Shown here one piece after another: positions 13,048 through 25,500 of a stretch of DNA of 64,000 nucleotides. Numbering within the stretch: position 1 is the stretch's first letter; each line of letters opens with the position of its first letter. The translations under genes were made by a program, and so were the position numbers. This stretch comes from Litoditis marina (taxonomy: Eukaryota; Nematoda; Chromadorea; Rhabditida; Rhabditidae). The stretch is taken from the NCBI GenBank assembly GCA_964036275.1, contig OZ038434.1, forward strand, positions 7,831,060 through 7,895,059, read 5' to 3'. The notes beneath the pieces are model-generated. The model made no database searches. It was not told the origin of the DNA and was given only the letters and a program-made list of their open reading frames with translations.

Positions 13048-13336
13048 CTGGAGGAAAATAAATAATAATAGTTTCGCTTTCTGGAGATGAACATGTAAGT
13101 TCGGTGGAACTTCATTGAGGAAGATATGAAACGAATCACTCGAATAAGAAATGATAGAGAGAAAGAGACAAGGACAGGGAGATAGAAAGATAGAGATAGA
13201 GACAGAGAGAGAGAATGAGAGAGAGAGGGGGGGGGGAAGAAGATTGAGGAGAGAAATTGTGGAGACCGAGAGAAACGGGAGAGAAGATAGGAAGAGAAAA
13301 AAAAGAGAGGGAGAGAGATAGAGGAAGAGAGAGAGG

Positions 13337-13391
<55 letters not shown>

Positions 13392-15351
13392 TGAATGAAT
13401 GAACACGTTCGGGACGTTATTGAAGAGAATGTAGCTATTAGTTGGTACTTCGTGCCGGATCTCTGTACATGCCTTGATAGTTCCGCTATGGGGAATTTAT
13501 CACACAAGGTGAAACGATGATCGATAAGTGTGTAACGAGGTTTGTGAAATGAAACTAGCTAGATGACAAGTTATATTCAGGAAGTAAGTGTTTCTAACTC
13601 ATCACTTGATCTGTGAATACGGTACAGACTTCAAGTTTTTCTAAAGCTCACTAGGATCCAGCTACAAACACAGCAGAACGGTACGTTTGTTGTAGAGCGA
13701 AGTCTTGAGAAGTTCTTATTGATTTTTCAAGTAAAAAAAGCAGTAAAAAAGGCAGGCGACGAAAGAAAGCGGAAAATGACAAGTTGTTATGTTAATGAAA
13801 GCCCCGCCCCCTCCTGCAGGGCTCAATCCATTCTGCACGTAACTGTCTGACTCAAGAAGAGAAAAGTACAAGACCAACAGAACTAATTGAATTAATTAGC
13901 TGACTCTAGTTCTCATCAGTGAACTGAAGAGTTCTTTTTTGAAACTTTGAATGTTTACTTTTTTCGTAAATAGGTTTGTCACAAGACAACTTTATCAAGT
14001 TTCATTTGTGATGTAGATGTATAATACTATTCCGGAGATGAAGTCGAAGTTGATCATACAAGACATTGTTGTTCAACTGATTTCGAACACTGATCAAAGA
14101 CTAGAATCAATATTTCCGACCGTTTTGGTTATAACCTTTCTTCTGAAGTCGTAGACAGGAGTTAATAAGGATCTAGATCCATTATTCTGCTCTACATTCA
14201 GAGTATTTCGCAGAACTTTTATCCCCATGAGAATTTCTCTTGCTTGTAGTCTGATTCCCTGACGTTTCAGTCATGATTCACAGTTTTTGATGTGTTTTCA
14301 GACCAAACTACAACCCAGTTCTAGTCCACCTATAAATTTTACTACAGTACCTAGTATGTGTATTCGAATAGTTTTTTTTCTGACGGCCGTATTTCCAGCT
14401 ATGAACTACTTGAGCAACTACTCTATCGCTTCTGCTCATATTTGCATCGAACATCTTAGCTAGGATTAGATTTTGTTACTAGGATTTTCCTGATGAAAGG
14501 AGAAAGAATTTCTTGGTTATCACGATTGCGGAAGTTCTTTCGCTACTCAACCGAAATTTAGCTGAAAATGAGACAAAAACAATTTAACGAGCAGTGTGAG
14601 CTTTTGGAATCTCCCACTTTCTAATTGAGGGGAAATTATTACAAACTTGCGTTTTGTTTTCGCGTGTATGCGTACAAGATCCATTTATTTCTCATTTTCC
14701 TTTATAGCTTCACAAAACTTTATACAGGAGAACAATAGTCATTTCAGAAAACTAAAGCCAACAATTATTTGTATAAGGAATTAATCATTTTATTTAATAC
14801 GTCATAGATAGGCGATGTATCTCCTAGCTAATACGTATTACCCATACATAAAATTTTATAGATCATCAAATGTACAAACAACATCTTATAACTTTCAACT
14901 TCGGAGAATCATGAAAACACAATTTAGAGCATTAATGGAAACCGATTGAAGTCCAACTCCAAATCAACACAAACCAATACGTTCGCATTTATGAATTTCT
15001 ACGAATGACAACAAAGGAAGAGAACTAAAAAGCACATTGTACAAACTAGAGCCAAAATCGGATCCAACTCACTTTCCATTCAAAATTCCCTAATGTGGGC
15101 TTGAGAAAGTAGTAATGATCATAACCGATTTTCTCTCAAGATAAATGAGGCGCTGAACTTTAACTTGTAGTTTGATCACCAAATATAGCACGTGCAAAAC
15201 CGTTCACTACGCAGCGGTATATAAATACAAATCGATGGGAACAGAACAAGATCATGTCTTCGGCTCCCAGTGTCTTATGTCTTAGAAATATATAAAGTTA
15301 ACAAAAATAAATAAAGTAGGTTCTCAATTACTACGAGAAGAAATTGCCCCT
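13048..15351. other. Region between the two SIRT6 genes, with purine-rich microsatellite
   Basis: Holds the presumed promoter and any untranslated leader of paralogue 1. A strongly purine-biased GA tract with a short G run lies at about 13148-13390. The rest is AT-rich and has no supported gene. Open frames over the GA tract are low-complexity artefacts. Confidence 0.6.
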
Positions 15352-18300
15352 CTAAACTTCAGAAGTTTGGCTGACAGCTGGCTCACAGGTGTCAGCTGCA
15401 CCATCGCCAACGGTAGTATCTTCTTCCTTCAACTCCCGTTTCTCTGCCACTACGACTGGCTCTTCCTTTTTGATATCCGATTTCCGTTTCTTCGATTTTT
15501 GCGAATCGAACTTTTCCAGCGGATTAGTCGAGGCAGGCACTATTTCTGAACAGAATCAGTGAAAAACCGGGAACCTGGCTCAAACGAGAACATAAGGCAA
15601 AGAACTTGAAGCGCGATTTCTGGCTGATTTCTGAGATTTTGTAGAGTGAACAAAGCTTGAATAGAACTACGACTTCTAGCGTTGTTGAAATGTTTCGCCT
15701 ACGAATCCATCAACCATTGTAAAACACGATTCTAATTGACTGAGAGGTATAGAAAGCTAGTCTACATCAACTTTTATTAACAAAAGTCTGACCTGAAACT
15801 GATTGGGTGACGTCCGGGATGGGTATTCCTAGATGAACCAGTACACGTCGCATCACATCATCCACCCTGCCGTGGATAGCGAGATCAGCTTTCTTTTCCT
15901 GGAATGTAATTAAGACCTGGTCTATGAAATATTGTTTACACTGTTTGACTTGAACCAAATACGACCAACAATTCACTGAGAAAGGGATAAGTTACCAGTA
16001 CTTGAGCATTTATGTTTATTATGTTCTTAGAATGTGAACGAGAAACATGAAACAAGGGGTAGTGGTTGAATATACCTCACCACAATACATAGGTAACTAC
16101 TTACATGCTTAGTTGCCTGTAAATTGACGGTGATCAGTTTTCCGCCAATCTTCTTGGTTAACAACGGCATATCTCCCACTGGAACTATCTGCAGAGACGT
16201 TCCCAGGCACAGTGTGAGGTCAGCGTTCTGCAATCAGAATAACCATTTCATTTATGTATGTAACGAATGGAAAGTGATCAGTTAATAATATTGAATCTCT
16301 CAATCTAGTTACAGTGTAAGAACATAGTTGACAAAAAAACGTAATTGGTACGTTTCCCTATCACCTTAAGTTTGTTATTCTCCAAACATTAACTGGCTTC
16401 GATAAGGCTGTGTGCAAACTTTATGTCGTTGGAAAAACTGACCCTCGCAAAAAGGAAGGAAGTAGATAGGTCCGGTTCCGGTAGTGCGTCCTCCCAGTCG
16501 AGGACGGAATCCTTGAGTCTGCCGCGACAGGACCTTCCCTTGGGGGTTCCCTCGCAGTTCCTGCCAGTCAGTCGCATTCCCACAGAGCCAACGGGGAACG
16601 AACTGTAGTAACGTCTGAGAAAAAGAGAAATGAGCGGAATTATGCAGTGATGGAGGTGAAATTCTTCCCGAACCAACTCTTCCTGAACCGGGTCGTTCGT
16701 TTTAAAACCGAACCGAATTCCGGATGACAAAGGTGAAACCAATTCAACTAATTTATGCTTAAGTTGCGTAACGTTTCTTAGGGTTTGGTTTGGTGTCCTG
16801 TCGGTTTGAGTACGCAAGTGGTCCGGTTTCTCACCGAACCAATTGGTTCGGAAAGAAGTGTTTCAACTTGGTTCGGGAGGAGTTGGTTCGGGAAGAAATT
16901 TGCTCATCAGAAACGACGTTTACGAGTTCTCGCTCCATAACGTTTTGAGCCGATAACATGATTCTTCACCATGCATGCCCGATTGTCCACGAAATAAAAA
17001 TGCTTCATACACTATCTATTGGGTATTACTCATTTCAAAAAACATATATGAAGCATGAAAACCTCGGAAAATAGTAAAATGAACCAACCTCTGACATTTT
17101 TCGCACTGTTCACAGAAAACATTTCCGTGTAACTCTGCCAGCCTGTTCAATGGAAAACCACTCTGCGGGTGGAGTCCGTCCACATTTTGAGATACGACAT
17201 ATCTACAAAGAGGCAACCTTCCTGTTACAGGTGATGGGCTTTATACCCTACAAAACTTTTTGCCTAGTCTGAGAATGGCGCATTGATAATCTAGAGCCGA
17301 ACGGGTCGGGGAGATGATCGATAGTACCCCAGAAACATTACCGACAGATGGCAACATTTTTCGTGAACGGTATGGTTGCCTGTAACTATCTGATAGTTGT
17401 CAGCGGCCACACCAGTAATGTTGAAGAAACATCATCGATGAAATGAGCATATCACCCACTTGACAATTCCCCTTTTCTCTAGTTCACAGAGTGCGAGATG
17501 GGTGAGTGTGGGTCGTGCATGTGTGAAGTCCACACTGTCAGCCGGTTTCCCCTGTTTCTCTAGGGTCCAGACTCCTTTCGGACCACGGAAGTCGGCTATA
17601 CCCGCAGATGTGGAAATTCCTGAATAGCAGCGCAATGGTACGTTAACAAAACAGTGAGCACGGTCCTGCAAATATTACATTTCACACACAGCTTTTGACC
17701 TTTTGTCAAACGTTGGAGTGAGTATTTGATAGTGATAGTTTGTTATAAAAACTGTGATAGCTTTTTATAATAGTATACGAATAGATTGAAAATCTCGAAT
17801 CTTCTTGAAAACTTCAAAACTGTGGAAAACCGAATAGATGTTGCAATTGATACCGTAGGTGTAGGTGGTGTCCACATAGGTATTACGAGAACTACAAAAC
17901 AATCACACTGGAGCATGGGACGAGATTTCAACAAAAGTAATTTTAAATATCGATTATTCTTACCTGCCCCTGTGACCACGAAACAACAGCGGCTTTCCTT
18001 CAGTAGAATAGCCAGCTGGGTGCACTTGGACTCCAACTCCGCTTCAGAGTCAAACAACTGCAAATGTGAGTACAAAACAACTTTCACTCCAAGGTTTTGT
18101 TGAATCATATCTAAAAAGAAAGTTATCAATGATTTTTTCCGAGGAATAACTAGTTGCTGAAGACCAAACTACACAAAACCACTGTCACCAGCTGGCATTA
18201 CCAGGTCACATCGTGAAATATTTACAGGTGGCACAAAATCGTTAAATATTTGATCAATAGAGCAAATTTAGTAAGTGAAAGTGAGTGTTAGTGAAAGTCA

Positions 18301-18392
18301 ATTCAACAACAACTCGAATAGGTCACCTCAGGCATGCCAACTTCTCCTTTATTCTCGTACGGGGTGAGGGCATCCGCATAGCAGATGGACAT
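15352..18392 (-). CDS. SIRT6: SIRT6-type NAD-dependent protein deacylase, paralogue 2
   Basis: Eight exons, in coding order 18392-18327, 18057-17964, 17619-17460, 17202-17089, 16614-16443, 16227-16105, 15898-15793 and 15539-15352, give 340 residues with every phase matching. The start [19 protein letters not shown] is close to that of animal SIRT6. The NAD site [13 protein letters not shown] is at about residues 55-67 and SQNVDG at 111-116. The catalytic histidine is about residue 132, and the zinc cysteines about 140, 143, 165 and 174. [11 protein letters not shown] begins near 203. The lysine-rich tail ([11 protein letters not shown]) may be a nuclear signal. Compared with paralogue 1 it keeps KH at the exon 6/7 junction as in vertebrate SIRT6, where paralogue 1 has RL. 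Both look functional. Confidence 0.92.
16658..16901. mobile_element. MITE-like inverted repeat in SIRT6 paralogue 2 intron 4
   Basis: Arms at 16658-16692 and 16867-16901 share AAATTCTTCCCGAACCAACT in inverse orientation. Shorter GAACCAA/TTGGTTC repeats lie inside. About 244 bp with no coding capacity. It is absent from the matching intron of paralogue 1, so it arrived after the duplication or was lost there. Confidence 0.6.
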
Positions 18393-18716
18393 CTGAATGA
18401 GAAAAAAACTTTGGTTTTTTAGTTAGTGAAAAATTACAGTTAGTATAAACAAAATGTAAGTGGTTTTCGCGTGTTCAGGATTCACAATGCTTCGATTTCA
18501 AAACTATTTCAAAAATTTAAACGATTCTTCAAGATTCAAATTTCATAAGACTATAGAATTAACTAAGATAACATTGAAAAGGGTATTGGAAACATTATTT
18601 GGACAAATCAGCCACATAGCGAACAAATTACAACAGGATTAACCATAAATATTTATCTATAACAACAAGTCGGATACCAAAACAATCAAAATTAACAAGA
18701 AAATAACAAATAAATA

Positions 18717-21496
18717 CTAGTTGAGTCTTTCATCACTGGATTCGGCCCATGAACGGAGTTCCTAGAAATGAACTCATTAACGTTTGCAACAGATAAACGC
18801 GTTAAGTTGTAGCTGGTGATAACACAGATTGGTACGACGACCCCGAAACCGATCAATTATTACTTCACTTGCACTTCCGATCACACTTCACACTCACATT
18901 CAAACCGTTTTCTCAGTTCAACTGAATAGTGTGGAGCACTATCACTGACAGCAATATACTAATGCCGGAAAAATGGTAATATTTCTGGTAAACCCTGTAG
19001 TTTTCTCTATGTAACTTCATGGGTTTTTCCCTTTTCTCCCCATATTGAAGGGTGAAAACAGTACCCACCTTTTCCAAGTACACGTCGTGTAGGAAGCCGG
19101 TAGATATTCCTAGATAGACCGGCACTCTGCTCAGAATAGACGACACCCGAGGCACGGGGTGAGAAATCAAACGCAAACACTCGGAGAGGAACGACTGGGC
19201 CATATCGGACGAGACACTGAAACCAAACTTTGTCAACCAACAGCGCCTAACGCCAAAACGCCAAACATTCATACAAAGTTTTTTCTAACACGAAAGAAGA
19301 ATAAAATGTCCAAATGATTATGCTCATGTATGACTCTTTGTGTTTGAACTGACATATCGTAATATTGCAAAACAATCGACTATAAAACGTTTGATGTTTT
19401 TCAACACGGGGGATTATTTAATGTTCTCAGAAGACCGATATCAAGAAAATAAATCAGACCAACCTATGTCCTTTGATACCCTTCGCCAACTGACAGAGTA
19501 CAGTTGCGGCACATTGCGCAGACAGTTCATGACCGAGAATGGTCTCCTTTCTCAAACTGAAATGAACAATACAACGAAAATCAAGTTGTTTTCTTAGCGA
19601 ACATCGACTCAATTTCCTGTGGAGTTCCAGAAATACTATCAGTCAAATGTATCTGTTAAAATGACTAAATATATTGGGATCGTTTGCGGAATGGCAGTGG
19701 CGGACTGAAACATTACGTCTTGTAGTTTTATTCAGTCTTTATTCAAAAAGAGTGATGTATGCAGACCAAACTACAACTCAGCTGTGATCGCTCCTTAAAT
19801 GATACTTCCATTGAGCAATTCATGAACACCGTTGCGCGGAAATAGGACGAAGCGAAGTGAACGCTTCACCGATTCCTGTACCAACCTGTCTAATTGTTCG
19901 GCCAGCTCCCCCTCGTTCACTCCATCTTTCCATCGAAGGGCGACCGAGCGAGACTGTTCCCCTCTTTTCACGTAGGGAGATCGGTGCAGATCAACTGGCA
20001 GCGTGTCGTGCAACCTATCCACCGCAACAATGTCCACACACCTGCAGTCCATAATTTAAAAGAATGGTAGTAAAATCGAGTATATTGTACAATAACCCCC
20101 CCCCCTTGGGGGGTTATGGTACAATTTTCCCCTAACATCGAACCAGTTCGGAATTGAGAGTGCACGGCGCCTTGGAGATGAAATAGTGTAAAACGGCGAG
20201 TTGTCGCTCATTGAGAAAGGTGGCCGGTGATAACAGTTACAAAATAGCGTGGCAGGAAATAAGCCAGATAACGGAAGCCCACGGTAAACATAGACGCTTA
20301 TTACCTCTTCAACTTCTGAATGAGATATTCACGATCCACTCGTGCGTTCTGCTTCAAATCATTTGGTATCATCTGAAAAGATACAGTAAAGAGGTAACCA
20401 ACCTATCTTGACTATATTTCTCGACGTGTCAACTTGCTCGCCTGTGGCCACATACCAGGTGAGGAAGGTGAATTTATTCATACCAACTTTTTCGTACCAG
20501 TTATTACAGTACGTGGCAGCCGTGTCACGTACCTTTTGAAAATATCTCGATCAATCACCAAAACATATAAGTAGATTATGAAACCTATGAACTCAGCCAT
20601 TATCAGCCATACTCGCAGATTGTAAGCGCCAAACATAACATAATGAGCGTATCGTAATGAATCTATAACTGTTTGTCCATAACCAGCTGTCGCGTACAAT
20701 AAAGCCACCAACCTGAGCTCGTTCCAGCGCGGTTGTCCATGTTCCTGACGGTGTGAGTTGAACCAGCACGTCAATACAGAACCGCCGTTCACGTATGTCC
20801 GGAGAAGTAGTCAACACTGCATCTATCTGCTCACGGAATAACGAGAGGGAACTAAACAAATTTTCTCAAAAAGATAGACAAAACTAAAAGCAATGGGTTC
20901 GCATTATGATATATAAAATAACTGCCACACAATCACAGTTCAGTGGAAACTACGAGAAACACAGAAGTGCGAACGAAAATCGCAGTATTTTGCACAATAC
21001 CAACTCCAATATGTATAAAAAAAATAGTGCTCAGTTACAGAAACTCACTTCAGCGTATTTTCTCCGTAGAAGATCTCATTCTCCAGCGTGAAGTTCTTTA
21101 GAAAAGACAGTACCAACACCCGTTTAGTGACAGAAAGATTGGAGAAACCAGAAAATCGATGACACAGCTGAAAAATTATATACCGTACACAAATACCAAC
21201 CCGGATTCTGATTGACCAAAAATTCGATTCAGGTTGGCCGGAAATAAGTTCGCACTATAAAACTGAGCCCCCCATCATAATTCACAGACTGGATATCAGA
21301 AATCTTCACCAGATGTATATATTGTATTCAACGACTGTCAACATAATATATATAAGTTATTTACAGCCGAGTTACAGTATATATATATACACGATAAAAG
21401 TTTTTTTAATAGGGTGAAGTTGAACAGAGATACTCAGCCATAACCAACCTCATTCCAAAGCATCCTCTGTTTGGCGATCAACGAGAACAAGGACAT
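18717..21496 (-). CDS. Unrecognised 311-residue helical protein
   Basis: Nine exons, in coding order 21496-21449, 21167-21049, 20851-20713, 20532-20413, 20372-20305, 20041-19886, 19556-19464, 19216-19069 and 18761-18717, join with consistent phases and sum to 312 codons. The start is MSLFSLIAKQRMLWNE and the end ELRSWAESSDERLN. One intron (20373-20412) is only 40 bp and uses a weak GTCAAG donor. The product is mostly amphipathic helix without signal peptide or transmembrane segment, and I see no catalytic motif. It could be a repeat-type adaptor or the second part of the large gene upstream, but a gap with an ATG and no good acceptor separates them. Function unknown. Confidence 0.68.
20084..20126. 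repeat. C-run/G-run hairpin
   Basis: A run of C at about 20095-20105, CTT, then GGGGGG, flanked by inverse TTGTAC..ATAA / TTAT..GTACAA sequence. It lies in an intron of the 311-aa gene. It could form a stable stem, or G-quadruplex and i-motif structures. Confidence 0.5.
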
Positions 21497-22129
21497 CTTC
21501 CGACTACTAGTCATACTTCGCACCAGAAAACCTCAAAAGCCACTTCGATATACAACCGGTGATGAACATTTGAGTCAATGTGAATCGAGAAGTCAACCCA
21601 AACACAGGGCAGTCCACTGATCATCCCTATGTAACTATGAGAATAATATATGTGGTTAAACTTTGTTGATTTCGATGAATCTAGACTTCAGATTCCAAAA
21701 CAATAGATCAATCATCTTCTGATCGCTGTAGTTATACAAACAGATACAGCGGAGAACAGTTAAAATTATGATATGGTGGATTACTCTCCTGCTCTGACTA
21801 CCCCCTACTTCGCCGTGGTTAAAGACAATTCATACCGAAAAGAATGGTCGCCGAACTACGGACGAGATAGTCTGGGGAATCCTGTACATCCAGACAAAAC
21901 CAGAACAGATCATAAGTGGAATCCTTTGGCAACTCTGCAATGAACACAAGATTACTATTTCATAGGTTGCGTGACTTTATCACCAAACATCAGTAGCCAC
22001 CTAAGGTCTTTTCGAGATCCGAACTTTCAAATCCATCGACTAATTAACATAGAAAGTGTGTCCCTCGCTCATCATAGAGAGCAATGGTCGAGAAAAAGAA
22101 GGGCAAAATGAAAAAAACATATAAAACGT
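21497..22129. other. Gap between the two helical-protein genes
   Basis: About 630 bp with no supported exon. Presumed promoter of the 311-aa gene and 3' flank of the large gene upstream. Confidence 0.45.
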
Positions 22130-22353
22130 TTATTTAATAAAAACCCACGACATGTAGCCTTGGAGTAGAACAGCTTCATGGTCTTGAGAACGCGCGATAG
22201 CACCACAGGTGATGTGTCCACATTGACAGCAGGATGTACTCGATCCCAAATAGTCGAGAACAACTGGGGACAGACCGAGCAACAACTCCACAGTACACGA
22301 GAGAGACACAGAGTACGAACTGTTGAGGTGGGACAGAGAAGACGGGTTATCGC
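22130..22353 (-). other. Probable terminal exon, frame uncertain
   Basis: A good acceptor (TATTCCAG) precedes 22353. One frame runs to a TAA at 22130-22132 that overlaps an AATAAA signal and has a cysteine-rich end (CCQCGHITC), which looks like a natural terminus. However, the last clear exon of the large gene ends in phase 0 and leads into another frame (AITRLLCPTS) that stops at 22072. An unseen small exon, an alternative donor or a sequencing slip could explain this. Confidence 0.4.
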
Positions 22354-22599
22354 CTGGAATACATCTGTCACAGTCCACATTACATTACACGAGTGCGGAA
22401 ACCGAAAGACTGGGAAAATCAAGAACTACACTTTGTCGATACCTTGATAAAAAAAACACATGGAATAGCAGTACACCAACACTGATATCCTTCCAATGTT
22501 AGGTTTATGAAATAACTATATCATAGTTACTGACCGAAGCGGCATGTATACTATGCTATCAGTAGAGTACGTGAATTCTGTTTAGAGAGCTTAGTTTAC

Positions 22600-25500
22600 C
22601 TTTTCGAAATAGGCTTCGGCGATCTTCGGATGTTTCACAAACAATTCTTCCATATACGTGCTTCCCTGATCGACAACGGCCTGTGAACCAAATTTTAATG
22701 AATAGAAGCGAGACTCGAGTTTGTAATAATACACTGCTGCATAGTGCCTTATCCGTAGAAACGTTTTGAACATACAATGCTCCACAACATTGAAATCCGG
22801 CCTATTTTTTCACCATTAACGGTCAAGGCCAAAACTACTCACGCAGTAAAACGGCATCACGAAACATCTCTATCTACCTTTTCATATGACAAAACGTGGA
22901 GAACGCGGAGAAGGTAAATTAAAAAGATACCTTCATTCTACAGCGGGTAATTGCCTCCCACAACCAGTAGGCGATGGAATTGGGTCCATCGATCGATGTT
23001 GTAGTCAGCTGCTTCATCAGATCCTGTGAAGAGATGTCTAAGATTTGAATTTTACTTTACTTAGTACTTTGTACAGATTTGAATTTTACTTTCCCTAGTA
23101 CAGATATCAATCTATCATGATATGATCATAGCAAACCAACTTCAAATAGAACAAAGACATCTTCAAAAGAAGACAACTAAAATGGGGTGATCTAGTAGAC
23201 TATGTATAAACAGAACCAATGTTCCTTTTCCAACCAACCGTGATCTGTTTAGTGAAGACTCTGTGATTGACGCCAGCGGCCTCGAGGTTGTTGTAGAGAA
23301 CGGGGAAGGTGGGACAGATGTTCTCCTCGTGAGACCCGCTCATCTTGAGAAGGGAGGATATGCGCGACGGGACCTCCGCATCGGATACTGGTCGGACTGG
23401 GGAGCACGACACGTCGTCTGGCAGAAACACGCTACCTTTCTAAAACATAGATGTTACTAACTAGAAACATTCAATAACTACTTTATAGGGAGTGACCCAC
23501 TCAGAGTTGTCTGTACACACAAATTTCGAATAACGACGGAAACGTATGAAGATAAAACCGCAAACACATAATAACAGAGAAATAATGATTGTCAGTAAAA
23601 GTTCGACCGACCCCGTGCTCCTCGCTTTGCTTTCCTTCGATACAGAGCTGCTCCCACTTCTCCTTCCCCACTTCGCTAAAAGTGAAGTTCGATGAGACAG
23701 AGCGTATGCAACTCTCCAAATCCGCATTGCTGGTTGTGTAGTTGGCAATGAGAAACTCCTCTGAAAAAATTGATAAACTGTATAATATATTGAAATAAAC
23801 CAGATGGGTCCCACAGAAACGACACTAATATTATACAAAAGAAAAATAGGAACAGACGCTTACCAATAACGTCTTGGTTCAGATTCTTCGATGTTCTGAA
23901 CAATTCGAATGCTGCCAGCCTGAGCTCGGGCAAATGCCAGCGTAGCGCAATATTGATGATCTGAAACAGTTGAATGAATGACGTGAATGACGTATGACGG
24001 GACAGTAGAGAGTCCTCCACTGAGAGCCCTTAAAGGTGAACTGAATCGCGCGCAGCGCGAAGCGCTGTGCGAGATTTGTCTTTGGTCCGGCTAATGCGCG
24101 CTTCCGTTTTTTTAGTTTCTCCTCAAAAAGGCTGAAAAATGCAAAACAAAGTTTTTGTTGATGTACATGTTTTCTATAGCTAATTCCCTGACCGTGTTTC
24201 AAATTTCAGCGAAATCGGTTAAGTTTGAGCCAAGTTATGACCTCATGCGCTTCATCAAGAGCGCCAACTTCCGTCGTGTGTGGGTGGGTGGGTGGGTGGG
24301 TTGTGACAAGAAAAGTAAACCCAGTTTAAGTGTTTCTACTCAACCGATTTCGTTGAAAATTGTGGAAGACATGTGATACCTACTCAAACACTCGCGGAGC
24401 AAAAAAAAATTAAGAAAAAATTGTTTTAATCAAAGTTATAGACATTTTTCGGAAAGTGTCTGCGTCTCTCCATTTAGCACGCTCTCTCACTCTCTCTGTC
24501 CGGTCGACAACTCAAACTGTATTGTAACTTAGAGTAACAATTACCGATTTGCTCGAAAATTGAAATATGATGCCATCGTGACTTTTATTTGAGTATGAAG
24601 TATTCTTTTCCTGACGTCCTTCAGGATTCTGGAGACCGGATGACGTCATTTTTGAAAAGTGCAAAGTTGACGTCACATATATTTTCAAATGATGGTAATA
24701 TCTTAGAAAGGGTCAATTAACGGAGAAACTCAATCTGTAAGTGACGTATTCTGAGATTCTGGAGACCAGATGACGTCATTTTTGAAAAGTGCAAAGTTGA
24801 CGTCACATATATTTTTAAACGATGGTAATATCTTAGAAAGGGTCAATTAACGGTGAAACTCAATCTGAGAGTGATTTATTCTGGGATTCTGGAGACCAGA
24901 TGACGTCGATTTTGAAAAGTGCAAAGTTGACGTCACATATATTTTTAAAAGATGGTAATATCTTAGAAAGGGTCAATTAACGGTGAAACTCAATCTGAGA
25001 GTGATGTATTCTGGGATTCTGGAGACCAGATGGAGTCGATTTTGAAAAGTGCAAAGTTGACGTCACATATATTTTCAAATGCTGAAAATATCTTAAAAAT
25101 GGTATATTAACGACAAAACTTTATCTAAATATGACTTATTCTGGAAATCAGAAAGCCAGATGACGTCAACTTTCAAAAAATTGACGTGAAATATGTTTTC
25201 GAATGCTGAAAGTTTCTTAGAAATGGTTAATTTACGATGAAACTTCATACTTCATTCAAACATGACGTATTCTGGGATTCTGAAGGGCAGGGGGCAGAAA
25301 GTAAGTTCTCAGAACTGCAATGTTGACGTCATATTTTTCTCAAATGATAGTAATACGTGGCAAGTGGTTCATTAAGAAAACAATTTTATCTGCACCGTAC
25401 AGATCAAACCACATACCTACGGCATGTATACAAAAAGAGAAAAATTCATGAAAAAGTGGGGGGCCCAACGACTGTGAGATTTGTCTTCTGCTGTGCGCCC

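Noticed and set aside
12987..13507. Serine/leucine-rich open frames of 123 and 139 codons
   Set aside because: They arise from the GA microsatellite, low-complexity translation.
15352..18717. Fusion of the 311-aa gene with SIRT6 paralogue 2 (phases would allow it)
   Set aside because: The upstream gene has a good final exon with a stop at 18717, and the SIRT6 start matches the normal amino end of the family.
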